A DNA stretch of 64,000 nucleotides from Triglochin maritima. Lineage: Eukaryota > Streptophyta > Magnoliopsida > Alismatales > Juncaginaceae. The notes beneath the pieces were generated by a model. That model did no database searches, was not told the origin of the DNA, and saw nothing but the letters and a program-made list of their open reading frames with translations. Every line of letters starts with the position of its first letter. The stretch's first letter is position 1. Position numbers and translations under genes: made by a program. The stretch spans positions 2,120,501 through 2,184,500 of the forward strand of contig OY821779.1 of NCBI GenBank assembly GCA_963682175.1. Reading direction: 5' to 3'. This document shows, in pieces, positions 10,679 to 22,947 of the stretch.

Positions 10679-11139
10679 CTTAAAATGAACCAGAAAGAAC
10701 ATGGTTGACAAAACACCTGCGCGGCTACAATTTCAGGAGCAATGGAGGTTTCAGGTAGAGAAGGATCCATTTTCGCCTTGTCTTGGTTTTCGTTACTGGA
10801 ATGGAAAGGTTTTGGAGCAATGAAGGTTTTGGATGAGCGTATGGAAAGGAACTCCGGGTGAAATGGGGAAAGTTACTCGAATGCTGTACCGCCGCTACTG
10901 ATGTACGTGAAGTCGAACCGTCTAATCGTGATTTAGGGAAATGAACCGTCGCACGGAAATGAACCGTCGCACCCAACAAATCGTGATTTAGGGAAATGAA
11001 CCGTCGCACCCAACAATTCGTATACATTTCCCCGCGCAGAGGTTTTGGTTGACTGGACGCACACCTGGCAGCTGACGTGTTATTCCACGTAGGACGCGTC
11101 ACGGACGCTCGCGTCCGTATATAACTATTCTTAAATAAA

Positions 11140-11506
11140 CGGCAACAAACAAACGATCTCCAATAATAACCAACACCCATTCCATTTGGCATTTTGCAAA
11201 GACAAGGACTCACTCAACCATTTCCTCGTGATGACATCATCATCTATTCGACCAACTAATCCCACCACCAACCACATCTGTCGATCTGAACAGTAGTAGT
11301 TAACATCTCCACGGAACCGGGGAGATCCTGGAATCCTGACCGTCGGATCCACCCTCGTATCATCCGCCACCCCACCTTGACCTGGAGCTCTCGTCCCATC
11401 TCATCTCCGATAACAAAGAGTTCTCCTTTCGCCCGTGACTGCGACCCCCGAATCAACCACCACCTCAAACCCTAGACTCCCTTCTTCTTCCTTTTCTTCC
11501 TCCCAA
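11140..11506 (+). promoter_or_regulatory. Putative promoter and 5' leader of the carbonic anhydrase gene
   Basis: This 367-bp stretch lies between the MULE terminus with its target site and the BCA5 start codon. It has C/T-rich leader-like sequence near 11470-11505. No convincing TATA box is visible. The MULE therefore sits inside or at the edge of the promoter. Confidence 0.45.
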
Positions 11507-14500
11507 ATGGCCACTCTCCGGTTGCCACTCCCCACTTCCCACCCACTCGAGGTCGACTCCTCCAAGGTGCGATCTTGGGTGACAAAGTTTTGGTTTTTAG
11601 GGTTCTGGTTGTTGAAGTTGTTGTTTTCGATCAGGTTTCTGGTGCTTCTTCTTTGACTATGAGGAACGCCCATTTCAGGATTCTGGGGTCCGTCAGGTAC
11701 ATATGTTATTGGAAAATCTTTTCATCTGTTGATTGGATGGTTTGGTTTGGTTTGGTCTGTTTGTGTGTGGTGAACCGATGAGATTTTTGAAGGTTGAGTT
11801 TGTTCTGGCAAAGATAAGTCCCACACAATCTCCTGGGCGTAGCGCATCTGTTTAGGGGGAGTGGAACATTTCTCTCCGAACACAGGTTTGAACCCCAACG
11901 ACGTAGTTAATTACTCCTCGATGAAAATGGTGTTGGACTACTCCCAGTTTGAAACCACAACCCACCCGTCCCAAGTGGGGGTGAGTGCTGGGGAATTCTG
12001 GGTCATCAAAAAGAAAGATAGTACCACATTGTTAAACATTAAAATTGTACAATACTCTATAACGAAGTTGGATCCACCATCAACTACATAAGCATTTGAG
12101 CTTTGTCGAGGTGTTTGACCAACCAAATTTAACAATTTGAATGGTTTCCTCGGTCGTGAGGCCAAAACGTCAGATCGTTGACTAAATGCACACTAGGATG
12201 TAAGAAAAGAGAAAGGGATTGGAACAACAGCTCATTGGTAGGTTCATGATGTAACAACTCATAAAATAATGTTTAGCAGCAGCACTCGCTCATCAACCAA
12301 CCAGGTTCATGGAGAAGTCTATGTGGTTTCAAATGTTACCACTGGGTTCCTTTGCCTTTTTTGGGCATTTTCATAAGCATAGATGTTTTTGAGTGTTTTT
12401 ATTTATCATATAACATATAATTACCAGTCTCTGGGTGTTACAAATGGAATTCAAGTAAGTACCGTGGAGGCCGACCTCATAAGTTGAATATGATTTCTTG
12501 CATTCCTGGTTTTTTTTTGTGTGAACTGTGAAGAAGTCTGATCTTTCATCATATCTTCGGATCTTCCTGACATAATCAAAGCATGCAAGCCCACAAAATG
12601 CTGCTGCTGATTTTAGCTTTGTTCAATGTGCGAACATGAAGAGTGTGTAAGATGCCTTAAGGTAGAAAATGTTTCTCTGTCGTGCCATGTAAACCCATTA
12701 TAGTTTTTGTCAGAATTTTACTTACTTAACATGCCCAGTTGTCCATTTCGGATGCCGAAGTCCTGTCATTTGTGTGCGTTGGGTTTACTGCTATTTCCTT
12801 TGGTTTAATCTATTAATTACATGGGTAATTCAAAAGGTTGGCAAGTTCAATGATGTTTGTTGCGAAAGTATTCCAACATTCCTACACACAAGGGTGCTAT
12901 ACTGTGATAGAGTAGAATTCAGTATCTATCACATTTGTGCTCAAGTTTTGTGGACTAACCAAATTTTGTTAGTGCTTTCGAGCCTACATGAAACCAAATA
13001 CACGGATTGTGTTTACAACTTGTTTTTAGAATTGGAGTATTAATGCTTCGATTATTCTTTCTTGTCTGCAGAAGAAAGTCAAGGTCTGCAGTAAGGGCAT
13101 CAAGTGAGCCTTGGGGACTCACTCAAGATGTCGGCCAAAAAGAAATTTATAAGTCAAATGGAACCGACGCCGCTGATCCCTTTGATGAGTTGAAACTCAG
13201 GTTTCTTACTTTCAAGAAACAGAACTGTGTGTAAGTGCTTCTGCTAGTTTTCTATGATTAGAATTTCATATTATTACTTGAGAATTAGTTCTTCAACCAA
13301 ATATATAACTGTGAACAGGGAAAATCCAATTCGGTTTCAGAACCTTGCTGAAGCTCAAGCACCGAAGGTCAAAAACAATTTCACCCCGTCAGAATATGTT
13401 AATTTTATTATTCCCATATATGAAATCCCATATCTTCTGGAATAGGAAGTCTTGAGTTGTGTTTTAGTGCCTTTCAATAACTAGTCAAACTTGAAGAACA
13501 TCCTTGTGTATTTTTTATTTGTTTAGGAGAAATTGAGAGTTCCTCATTATCAGCTTTTCCATTGCAGTTTATGGTAATTGCTTGTGCGGACTCCAGGGTC
13601 TGCCCTTCTAAGGTATTGGGGTTTCAACCTGGTGAAGCTTTCACAATCCGTAATGTGGCAAATATAGTGCCCCCATTCCAGGTATAAATGCTGTTGGTTC
13701 TGTCTGTTGTAAACTTGACAAATCAATCTTTTTTTTTATTTTTATCAAAATGAGTCTTGTATATCACTAAATTAAGGTTTTACAGCATGGTGTTTCAGAA
13801 ACCAGTGCTGCACTCGAGTTTGCTGTAAATTCTCTTGAGGTATGTAACAATTAACTTTAATTACCCAATTTTACTGTCCATTGTTGACTTACCTTTTCAA
13901 GTTCTTTAGGAGCTAATATATGTAACTTTGAATGACATGACTAATATGACCAAACAATTTGGCACAGTGATGCAAGTTTATATTCCTATAAGTGAGACCT
14001 ACTTTTGCTGCTAAATAGGTAGGTAATATTTTAGTCACTGGTCATAGCCGCTGTGGAGGCATTCAAGCTCTTATGAGCATGAGCATGGAGGAAGAAGTCG
14101 ATACAGGGTATTGCTTTGGGCCTCTTCTATTTGACCCTAGTTATGGTATTAAAATTATTCATGTGAACACCATTTTTCTCTCTATCAGGAGCTTCACCAA
14201 AAAGTGGGTTTCTCTTGCAAAAACTGCGAGGTTGAGCACAAAAGCTGCAGCTGCGCACCTTGGTTTTGACCAACAGTGCACATACTGTGAGAAGGTTAAC
14301 AATGCTTATCATGTTTTCCCATATTAGTTTAGGAGTTACTTTCCTAATGGCTAATTATATGATGGCGTACTGTTGAGTTCATTTTTGTAATCTCCCAGTT
14401 GCAAATTTACCTTTTTTTATTAGTCTCTACTGTTCAACTTGTTCGTCATGTAGAAATGATATTTGTGTTATTGTTTTTTTTTAGGAATCGAGGGGAGCGA

Positions 14501-15598
14501 GTTTTGAAACGAAGCAAAGGATACCTAAGATAATTAATATTACTGAAATCTAAACAAGGGAAAAATATTACAAGTCTTGAATGATATATAAATCAAATGA
14601 TTTTCTCCCACTTGAAAAGCTTTTCGGGATCAAGTTTCGAGGGACACGATTCAAACAAAAGATAACATAGGTTGAAGGACACAATAAAACCGAAATGGGA
14701 GAAAAAATTATGTTTCCATTGCTTTGGTAAGGACATTCCTTGCATGAAAATGTAGGAAAGCACTTGATCAGGGGCGGATTGAGATTGAGGCACAGGTGGG
14801 CAAGTACCCACCCGCCGACTTGGAGTCCTTTAAGTTGTTAATATTGGTGCCCATGCCTTAACTAGATAACATATTTATATATTCATTTTTATATTTAGCA
14901 CAAATGATTTGGTGGCTTGTTGGTTTAGTGAGTACTATGTTAGTGTTCCATGATCTTTTGACCAGGTTTCGATTCCCATTATGACCTATCTATTAACTTT
15001 TATTTTCCACAAAAATGAAAAAAGAACCCCTAATAGACTATCACCCATTTGTAAATGTTTATAGCTATAACTTAAACCTTTACTTGTTTCGTTACCCTAT
15101 TAGCACCCCTTTTTATCGTTGTTTGAATTAGTGATTCAATTTGTTTACTACAAATAACAGGAAATTTCGTCATAAAACATTTACAACAAAACAACGAGGG
15201 TTTATTATTAATTCTAATTTGAAAACATTATTTTTGTTATATTACTCGACTTTAAATTGATACTATGTTAATGGTGCCCACCCTGTATTTATTTTCTGGA
15301 TTCCCCGCTTCACTTGATGATTACCATGTTAATATGACTACGTAAGTATTTGATTGATATTGTAATCATTGACTTGTATATATCATGCCATGTGCTGCAG
15401 GAATCAATCAATGGATCGCTACTGAATTTGCTGACTTATCCTTGGATAGAAAAGAGAGTGATTGAGGGAAAACTTTCCATTCATGGTGGCTACTACGACT
15501 TCATCAGCTGCACCTTTGAGAAGTGGACCCTTGTCTATAGAGAAGACATGGAGGGTGGGAGCAAGTATGGGATGAAGAACCACACTTTCTGGTCCTAA
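11507..15598 (+). CDS. BCA5: Beta-carbonic anhydrase 5-like, chloroplast-targeted
   Basis: Nine exons join in phase to 296 residues: 11507-11566, 11635-11696, 13072-13230, 13319-13367, 13568-13681, 13786-13839, 14019-14107, 14189-14294 and 15401-15598. Arabidopsis BCA5 is about 300 residues. The enzyme interconverts CO2 and bicarbonate using zinc. The zinc ligands are seen in ACADSRV (exon 5) and GHSRCGG (exon 7), with the partner Asp and Arg of the first motif present. Residues 1 to about 50 are rich in Ser, Thr and basic residues and lack acids after residue 20, as in a transit peptide. The second exon (62 nt) is required for phase and strengthens the model. Intron 8 holds a hAT insertion. 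Assignment to BCA5 rather than another beta paralogue rests on FKKQNCVENPIRFQNLAEAQ and the exon layout. Confidence 0.9.
14769..15310. mobile_element. Non-autonomous hAT-type element in BCA5 intron 8
   Basis: The element begins CAGGGGCGGATTGAG and ends CTGGATTCCCCGCTT, imperfect inverted termini. It is flanked by the perfect 8-bp repeat CACTTGAT at 14761-14768 and 15311-15318. An 8-bp duplication and a CAGGGGCGGA terminus are typical of plant hAT MITEs. The interior is AT-rich and non-coding. The nearest exon is 90 bp away, so splicing need not be affected. Confidence 0.8.
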
Positions 15599-16135
15599 AA
15601 CCTTACTGTTCAGATAACAGAATTGTATAGAAACTTCCCATTGTCAAATTGATTTGTCTGCTGCAGTGTTTCCACGTTGACGTAGGAGTTTGTGATTGGC
15701 CTGGGACAAAGCATCATGTTTAGTACGCTGCCACTACAGGACAGAACTACGCTTCCTTGAAAATAATTGTATGCGCACTTGTCCAACTATATAGACTCAA
15801 AACTTGTTTATTTGGAGAACCAGCAACGGCTTTTGGGATAGTCACGATAGGAATTTATTTATGCATACAATTTTTGAGTCCACATTCCCGATAAACACTC
15901 TGATATTTAACTAGAACGACCAGAACTAGCATTGAACTAATATTGTAGCAGTCAACCACTCAACAAACCTAAAAGTCAAACCGAACTGTTTCAAACGCCA
16001 AAGACAGTCACTAACTTAATTTTGATGTTGACACATGGAGACTCATAATTTGGAACTCTTCTGATGTTATCACAGAGCCAAAAGCTCATGGTTAAGCTAA
16101 CAACAGGATTAGCAAACAAAGTTAAGATTACAATT
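15599..16135. other. Spacer between convergent BCA5 and bHLH genes
   Basis: The two genes converge here, so this should hold both 3' untranslated regions. I see no other gene, repeat or structured element. Confidence 0.5.
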
Positions 16136-17354
16136 CTAATTGTTAATTCTTAGGGAGTGACAAAACCGGAGCCTCTTATTATCCCTCAACTCGTTCCCAC
16201 TCGAACCTGGTTTATGTAGAACCGTCCGGAGCGCATCATGCAGACCGGACCAATCCTCTCCCTCCAAGTCCCCGTCCACAAACACCACGCTCTTCGTCCG
16301 TCCCCCGACCGTCGCAATCTCGGCCCGGACCGCCCTTGCTTGGGCCAACCGGATCGCCTGGTTCATCTCGGTCATCAAACCGGGCCGGTCCTCACAGCAA
16401 ACCGATATTCTTAGAGAGTCCGGCTCAGATATCCGGTCCAACTTGACTTCGTCAGATTCGCCCGGTACCATGGAGTGCCACGTGTCGGGGTACCGCTGTG
16501 CCACATCATCAGCGTATCTTCGCAACTCCCTCACCTGACGAACCACCTCCGTCAGCAACGAGGCTTTGTCCATCTGAAAGAAATCACACATGCACTATCC
16601 GGTGAGTATAATACCCATCCTGGTAGGTTATATATTCTTTTCGAATAATGTAGATTATATATTCTTTTTACTACCTATCATGCAACCTAAGAGATATTGG
16701 ATAGTAATATACTTGGAATCTATGCTCACATGCTAACTAATATATTTGGTGGTAAAAAAACTCAAACTTCTTATTGCGGCAGAAAGAAAGAAATAATCCA
16801 AATAACAGAAAATTGGTCCATTTGGTTACACTCTACCAACTAATTTTTAATTTGAATAGTCCATATTACTGCAAAAACACAATTTGCTCTCTATACCGTC
16901 AAGTATTACGACATGTTGCCTATATTATGTTTCAACAACAAATGGCCATATGTATTATACAGAGTTAAGATCTTAATACCAGCCAACAAAGAACTAGAAC
17001 AACAGCAAAAATTTGATATACATGGCATATATGGTGATATCTACTTTCGTACAAACTCTATATGTAAATACGATTTGTTCCACAACAAGTACTAAAATGA
17101 GAGAGAGAAAGAGAGCATACTTTGGAAGTGTTAGGAAGAAGTGTTCTGAGAGTAGAGAGATGAGCGTTAATCCTTTGCCGTCTCCTCCTCTCAGCCTCAC
17201 TATGGCTCTTAGACGATACCTTCCCAGTAGCAGTGGTGGTGGTCACCACATTGCTCGTATAACCACTCAAACCACCAGCAGCAGCAATATTATTAGAAGA
17301 ATCAGCTTCAACCACAGGAAACATCTCACCACCACCAACATCAACATACATCAT
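16136..17354 (-). CDS. bHLH30-like basic helix-loop-helix transcription factor
   Basis: Exon 1 (17354-17121) and exon 2 (16573-16136) join in phase to 223 residues. The basic region SHSEAERRRRQR carries the His-Glu-Arg combination used for E-box/G-box DNA contact. It is followed by INAHLSTLRTLLPNTSK, with the intron inside the loop and helix 2 resuming as MDKASLLTEVVRQVRELRR. An ACT-like C-terminal half follows (LRISVCCEDRPGLMTEM, AEIATVGGRTKSVVFV), typical of the AtbHLH30/32/106/107 group. The protein should dimerise and act in the nucleus. The N-terminal region before the bHLH (about 48 residues) is much shorter than in Arabidopsis bHLH30, so an upstream start cannot be excluded, although no longer in-frame extension is evident. 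Which paralogue this is remains uncertain. Confidence 0.88.
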
Positions 17355-17394
17355 GACAACATAAATCCAGCGTATACTACTATATTGATATTGT

Positions 17395-17402
17395 ATTATA
17401 TA
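17395..17402 (-). promoter_or_regulatory. Possible TATA box of the bHLH gene
   Basis: TATATAAT lies about 40 bp upstream of the chosen start codon on the minus strand. The spacing would leave a very short leader, so the true box may lie elsewhere. Confidence 0.25.
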
Positions 17403-17679
17403 TCGGAATTAATTAAAGAGAAGCCAAGAAGGGAAAGCAATAAGAGATATATGGATGAGGAGCTGAGGTTGATATCTTTAGCGAGAATCCAGAAGATATG
17501 GGAATAAGATCAATACGTCGAATCACCTTCCTCCTTACTTCCATTTATAGGACGAGGATGGGGTGTGGTCACCTCCGGTGGGGTTAAACGCAGGACTTGT
17601 TTGGTTGGGAGAATTGGAAAAGTGAAAGTTGGGAGGGGAATATATGTTACGTATTTGGCATTTGTTTTCATCGGGAAGG

Positions 17680-17735
17680 TAAGAGAGAGAGAGAGTGATA
17701 GAGAGAGAAAGGGTCAGAAAAGAGGAGAGGGAGAA
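17680..17735. repeat. GA-rich microsatellite upstream of the bHLH gene
   Basis: Imperfect GAGAGA runs (CT-rich on the bHLH coding strand) lie about 330 bp upstream of its start. Similar CT tracts are common in plant promoters and leaders. Confidence 0.7.
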
Positions 17736-18022
17736 GACGAGGGGTGTCTGACGGCTCATGACGGCGGCGGTGCTCTCTTTCGGGGACATCCGACAATGTC
17801 TCCCATGCCACGGGACTATGGTGGTGTGGGTGGGGGCCACCTATTTGGTCGTTAACATGTCCCGCGGGAACAGCTTTTCCTTGGAAAATATATATTATAC
17901 GCACGATAATTAGTATGCCTTGCTTTCAAAAAAGAACTTTAAAGTCTTCTCAAAATTCTTGAGCTTGAGTTTGAGCTTGGGCTTCTGGCACCAGATTCAC
18001 CACACATTGCCAAGACTAGTTG

Positions 18023-18095
18023 AGATATATATATATATATGTATATGTGTATATATATATATGTATATGTGTATATATATATATATATGTATGCA
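18023..18095. repeat. TA/TG dinucleotide microsatellite
   Basis: Alternating AT runs with interspersed GTATATGTG, forming a 70-bp microsatellite that should be length-polymorphic. Confidence 0.85.
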
Positions 18096-19191
18096 AATTG
18101 TTTAGTTAAAATATCGAAAATTTATCCTTTTACTAGATTATTGGATAGATAAATTTATTATGTGTCTACATGACTAAATGCGTAGTATTTTGTGACAAGA
18201 GCATATGAGTAGTACTTGTGACTTTGTCCATGTATAAAGATATATAAAATTATAAGTCACTGCCTTTGCAGGTCATTAATTAACCTAAGTAAAAAAGTAA
18301 ATTAGAAAAAAGTGTGTTTATTTAGTTTCTATAAAAAGTGACGATTTAATTTGAATCTAAAAGTTTTTGGCCTCAATCCCTTGAAGTTGCTTTTAAGAAA
18401 ATTCATTGTACAGTGCTTTCTACATATCTCCTTTTGTACTGAATTGGTCTCATTATTGTAATCCTTAGAGCATATTCAACTTGACTGTGCATTTTAATGC
18501 ATCACCAGTAACAGCTGTTATTTGAGTAAAAAGGTAGAAAAGTATAATCTTTAGCATGATTCAGTCCGTCGTCGAGAAATACTATTTTTCTACAAACAGT
18601 AATTTCTGAAGGCGGAAACAACATAAAATACACATAACAACGATAATAATTTCTCGTCAAAACACACTAGATTTTGATCACATGTGTGCATTCTTACGTT
18701 ATATTTTTTCATATAAATCTGCCCAATTTGCCTGCAAATCAATACTGTCGTAACATTTACATCCCTTTCCAGTTGTTTTAGTATTTCAGTATTTGCCACG
18801 TAAGTCCATGTTCGATCTGATGTACAAATGTTGTTTACAATTTCACATAATAAAGTTTGATATTGTTTACATAATAAAGTTTTGAAAGTTTACATAACTA
18901 AGTTGCTACGAGTCTACGACAATAATTTGATGAGTGGTGGAATGTTGAAAAGGATGGTCAAAAGGTGGAAGACAAGTGCTGCAAGGGCAGAGCACATGGT
19001 CGTGGAATGGAGAAACAGTGGTCACTCTTTTGAATTCCATGGGAACCTTTCGACTCCCTCTGTTTCTCTTCTATCAAAACTAGTTATGTCTTCTTCTTTC
19101 ATTGTTTCTTGTAAGTAGAAGTGCGACCGAGGTCATTTACATGCCATGCCAGGACCAGCTTGAATCATTACACTCATTGCTTACTTTAAAG
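18096..19191. other. Intergenic stretch without a recognisable gene
   Basis: AT-rich sequence. A 78-codon open frame at 18882-19118 (+) has no motif I recognise and no supporting splice or promoter signal. No RNA gene is visible. Confidence 0.4.
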
Positions 19192-19200
19192 GAACCTGAT

Positions 19201-20110
19201 ACACGGACACGTCCGTCCGTCCTGAACGTGATCAGCGACTACATCAGCACTGTTGCTAAGGGGTAGGAGGTTTTCCGATTAAAAAATTGATTTTATTTGT
19301 TTCCAAATAAATTGTGATTTCCAAAATTTTGAAATTATCTTTAAAAAAATGAACAAGATTGTTCACATTCTGTTCATATTCAGTCCAGAATGGACAAAGA
19401 TTCTGTCCAGAATCAATCCTGACTCCATCCAGAATAGACAGACTGTTCACATTTTGTCTATGTTCAGTCAAGAATGGACACAATCTCCGTCTAGAATGAA
19501 TCCAGAATGTACATGACTATTCACATTCTGTCCATATTCAGTCTAGAATGAACACAATCTCCGTCCAAAAGCCGTCCAGAATGGACATGATTGTTCACAT
19601 TCTGTCCATATTCAGTTCAGAATGGAGACAGTCTCTGTCCAGAATGGACATGATTGTTCACATTCTGTCCATATTCAGTTCAGAATGGAGACAGTCTCTG
19701 TCCAGAATGGACACTCTGTCCAGACTCAATCCATAATGGACAGGTTCTGGACACGATTCTGGACACTCTGTCCAAACCCAGTCCATAATGGACGCATACT
19801 AGAATGTCAAACTCTTTCCAAACTCCATCCAGAATGGACACGTTCTAGACACGATTGTCCAGATTAAGTCCAAAATGGACACTTTGTCCAGACTCAGTCC
19901 AAGATGGACACAGTTCTGGGCACGATTTTTCAAACTCAGTCTAGATTTCGTTCAGAACGTGAACAATCATGTTTTTTTTCGGAAATCACAATTTGTTTGT
20001 AAACAAATAAAGTCATCATTCTTTATTGGGAAACCCCCCACCCCATAGCAATAATGCTCACGTGGTTGCTGACCTGGTTGTGCGTCCGTGCACGCCAATA
20101 ATCGTTTTCC
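19201..20110. mobile_element. Short non-autonomous MULE-type element with TCCAGAATGGAC repeats
   Basis: The element starts GGAACCTGATACACGGAC and ends, read inward from the right, GGAAAACGATTATTGGCGTG. Both start GGAA, and both contain CACGGAC soon after. The inner termini are much alike for about 70 bp (TTGCTA.GGGGT on both sides, then TTTATTTGTTT and AAATTGTGATTTCC). A perfect 9-bp repeat, TACTTTAAA, flanks it at 19192-19200 and 20111-20119. Nine bp is the standard MULE target duplication. The core is a degenerate array of GTCCAGAATGGACA-type palindromes with no coding capacity. Confidence 0.82.
19375..19960. repeat. Palindromic TCCAGAATGGAC array
   Basis: About 25 copies of TCCAGAATGGACA and relatives, often with TTGTTCACATTCTGTCCATA between, make up the core of the 0.9-kb MULE-type element. 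A roughly 63-bp higher-order unit repeats around 19560-19720. Confidence 0.8.
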
Positions 20111-20119
20111 TACTTTAAA

Positions 20120-21645
20120 TTATGATATTTGGTTTCGTCATCACCGTTATAATTTTCTGATTGCGTACTGTTGTCTAGACTCTAGACAAATTAGGTTTTG
20201 GTAACTTGAAGTTATTAAACACTCTTAACTAAGTAATGAAGAGTTAACCTAACTCAGGTTGCCGTTGCATCATTCTTTTCTGATGGCTGTATCGACAGTT
20301 CGACACCATTGGTGTCTGAAAGTTCAAACTTACTCATCATGCGTGTACATGAACAATTCATAGTCCAGGACTCCAGACTCCAGTGCTATGCAATGTCCAT
20401 TCAGTGAATTATTGTAAATTTGTTGAAATACTATTGCAAGGGACGAGCAGACGTTTAGAGCAAAATGGTAAGCAAACAATGATTCAGATCTCATCGTAGA
20501 ATTTATCTTCAAATTTATATGCCCATTGATAGTAGCTAATTTGGAGCATCAATTATTATGTTTGATATAATTTTGCCATGCAGCTTTGTTGATACCCTTA
20601 CAGCAGAGGATAACTAGGCACTCTTTCTTTTCAAAGTTAATTCAAGTCATTTCAACGTCGTTCATTTCTTTTCTTTCCATGCTCTCGTAATCTCATCCAA
20701 ACAAAGAAGAAAAACAAATATTTGCTCTGTAGTGTTCTTTTCTTTTCTTTCTAGTTTCTCGTGATCTCATCCCAAAAAAAAAAACTCTCCCGCACCAACC
20801 GGAATGAATCGAGTTTCACTACTTATTTCTGCTCTCCTCTGTCCGTTTCCGTCGGAATAAACCAATGTAGAGTCGACAAGAAGAAAGCCAACAGATAATT
20901 GTGAGGGAGTTGAAGAAGCGAGCATAGAATCAGCATTCCATACGCTTATAGGAAATGAGTTTTGTAAGCTTGAAACGTGAATCCCTTCTCTTAGTCGATC
21001 ATTTTCAATTCTTTCATAAGATTATTAACACCAAAACTACATATAACCGCATAAATTGTCAAATCATGACACATTTTTAATCTGGAAGTGTAACTGACAA
21101 AGTAAAAATAAACAAAAGGTTGAAGGTTCATCCTGAGTTCCCGAGCCTATTAATAAACACGAGTCACTGATCAATTGGTCATATAAAAGCATCCTCATTC
21201 ATCAACGATAAGTTGTAGGTAGGATTAAACTTCCTGAATGAAAATCCAGAACCAAAATCCTCTCTTAATAAGCTATTCTGTTCTGACAATCTCAGAGAAA
21301 GAAGAAACAAGAAATGTAAATGAACCTGGAACAACACAACCAGAGTACCTCAGCAATATGAAGTAGAATCAGCAACAAGAAATTGGAACAGCAACCACAC
21401 CAGACTGAATCCCAATAAGCAAGCAAACAAAGAGATCGAATTATCAACACAGAGATATATAAAAAAAAACAATCGGGTCACAAGAAGTACGTATACAAAG
21501 GAATCAAACATAGTAAGCAAAAAATCAATTCCACCTACAGGAAAATGTACTCTGCAATAATTTCAGTAGTAGAGCGTACACTGCAAATATATGTTAGACG
21601 TTAATGAATTACGTTTGATACTTGGGGAGTCCCTAAATGCTCAGA
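20120..21645. other. Intergenic stretch without a recognisable gene
   Basis: No coding exon, tRNA or terminal-repeat pair was found. Pyrimidine-rich runs occur at 20620-20760. Confidence 0.4.
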
Positions 21646-21734
21646 AGTTGCTATAATGCATGTCATATGTGCCTCTGCTTCTAAGAAAACCAGCTTTGAG
21701 AATGCATCATATGCTGCCAAGCGAAGCAAAGCAG

Positions 21735-21940
21735 GAAATTTAAGAGCAGAAATGCAGGGACAAACAAAAGCTGCACAACAGTTTCTATCTTTTCATTTTT
21801 ACTTACATGTTCAACTGTTATACGATGCTGAATGCCATACCTCAAAAGCTCAACTACTATACAACTATACAAGGTACTTGACACGGCATGAATGAGTACG
21901 TATGTCTTTTCTAGCTTTGAAGTGGATGGATATATGATAG
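21735..21940. repeat. Left copy of a diverged duplicated segment flanking the copia element
   Basis: Contains AAATTTAAGAGCAGAA, then TTCAACTGTTATA, then AACTACTATACAA and a GTGGATGGATAT-like end. The same landmarks occur in the same order and orientation at 27893-28085. Divergence is high. Confidence 0.5.
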
Positions 21941-21945
21941 TATGG

Positions 21946-22452
21946 TGGGTGAGGGTTCTAACAATGCTACTAAACAAGACACAAATTAAAAGCATCATGG
22001 AACACGAATATTGATTGCGGAATTAACTTATTGTTCTTTCCCAAACTTTAAAGCAACAAAACACATGCAACTAAGATGGAAACACAAGAAAACACACAAC
22101 ACACCTGAAGCAAACCACGACACATGCGTTTTACAAGATTCGGCAACGTGCCTACGTCATTAGGGGGAGTCTCCTACGGGTTTTCATTTCCTTTAATCTG
22201 ATTCTCCAACAAGAGAAGCAACCGAGATTACAAGTTAATAGAAGTCATTTGTCCTCTAAACCACTCTAGATCTAGATCTTTCTCTGGCCCTAATCTCTCT
22301 CAAGGAAATAATGATGACGTGTTTTGTTATTTTTTCTTCTCAAAATTAGGGCGAAATCCCCTTAAATAGTAGGTTAAATTCGTACAAGAAAACATGCAAA
22401 ACATGGGCAAAACCGTCTGCACCGGTCGACCGTTGTCCAACATCAGTCGACC
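21946..22452 (-). repeat. 3' LTR of the copia element, U3 side deleted
   Basis: Matches 26944-27440 through CTAACAATRCTACTAAACAAG, the CACACAACACACCTGAAGC block and AAACCGTCTGCACCGGTCGA. The match stops where a hAT element and then integrase sequence begin, so the part of the repeat found at 27440-27827 is absent here. Confidence 0.75.
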
Positions 22453-22460
22453 GTTGTCTC

Positions 22461-22756
22461 TAGGGGTGAGCAAAATTCGGTCCGGTCCGGGCACCCGGAC
22501 CGAACCGAATTTTTCGGTCCGGACCGAACCGGACCGAATTTTTTCGGTCCGGTCTTCGGTCCACAAAATTTTGGAAATTCGGTCTTCGGTCCGGACCGGA
22601 CCGAAAATTTAAGGGGAAAATTCGGGTTTTGGACCGACCCGGACCGGACCGGACCGGACCGAACCTATTCGGTCCGGTCTTCGGTCCGGACTTCCCGAAA
22701 ATTCGGGTTTCGGTCCGGTCCGGTTCGGTCCGGTCCTGGACCGAAGCTCACTCCTA
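22461..22756. mobile_element. hAT-like MITE with GGTCCGG core
   Basis: Termini TAGGGGTGAGC and, inverted, TAGGAGTGAGC, resembling the Ac-type TAGGGATGAAA end. It is flanked by the perfect 8-bp repeat GTTGTCTC at 22453-22460 and 22757-22764. The interior is almost wholly iterated TTCGGTCCGGTCCGG and its complement, so it can fold on itself. Confidence 0.85.
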
Positions 22757-22947
22757 GTTGTCTCAACTACGTCGTTTTGTTTTGGACTTCGCAGTGTAGT
22801 GAAATGTCTCGTGACGTATTTTTTCACACAAAAACTCGTGAACTCCTTTGAGGTGTACTCACTTCCATTATATATCCGTAAGTACTTAATCGATTTTCTT
22901 GTATTTTTTTTACTTGGGTCTTCCATGTCTTAAACTTCTCAAAAACA

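Larger units (their letters stand above)
3282..11130. mobile_element. Mutator-like element with FAR1-related transposase and convergent PMD-Ulp1 gene, left end truncated
   Basis: Two convergent coding units (transposase +, 3357-5684; mobile-domain/protease -, 7365-10678) are separated by a long 22-bp array. The right terminus, read inward, is GAATAGTTATATACGGACGC followed by GAGCGTCCGTGACGCG and TACGTGG. It matches both ends of the element at 35952-38433, with the ACGC block at the same distance from the tip. The nine bases after it, TTAAATAAA (11131-11139), would be the target duplication. No left copy exists because the left end is replaced by a LINE fragment. Plant MULEs that carry a Ulp1-like protease are a known class; assignment to it is inferred from gene content. 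The right end lies 376 bp before the BCA5 start codon. Confidence 0.75.

Noticed and set aside
14911..14980. Possible SINE or tRNA-like promoter (TGGTTTAGTGAG and GGTTTCGATTCCC)
   Set aside because: The boxes are imperfect, no cloverleaf forms, and the segment lies inside a hAT element with a perfect 8-bp duplication that already explains its presence.
18882..19118. 78-codon frame MKVYITKLLRVYDNN and following
   Set aside because: No family resemblance, no splice partner and no start context; the length is within chance for the region.
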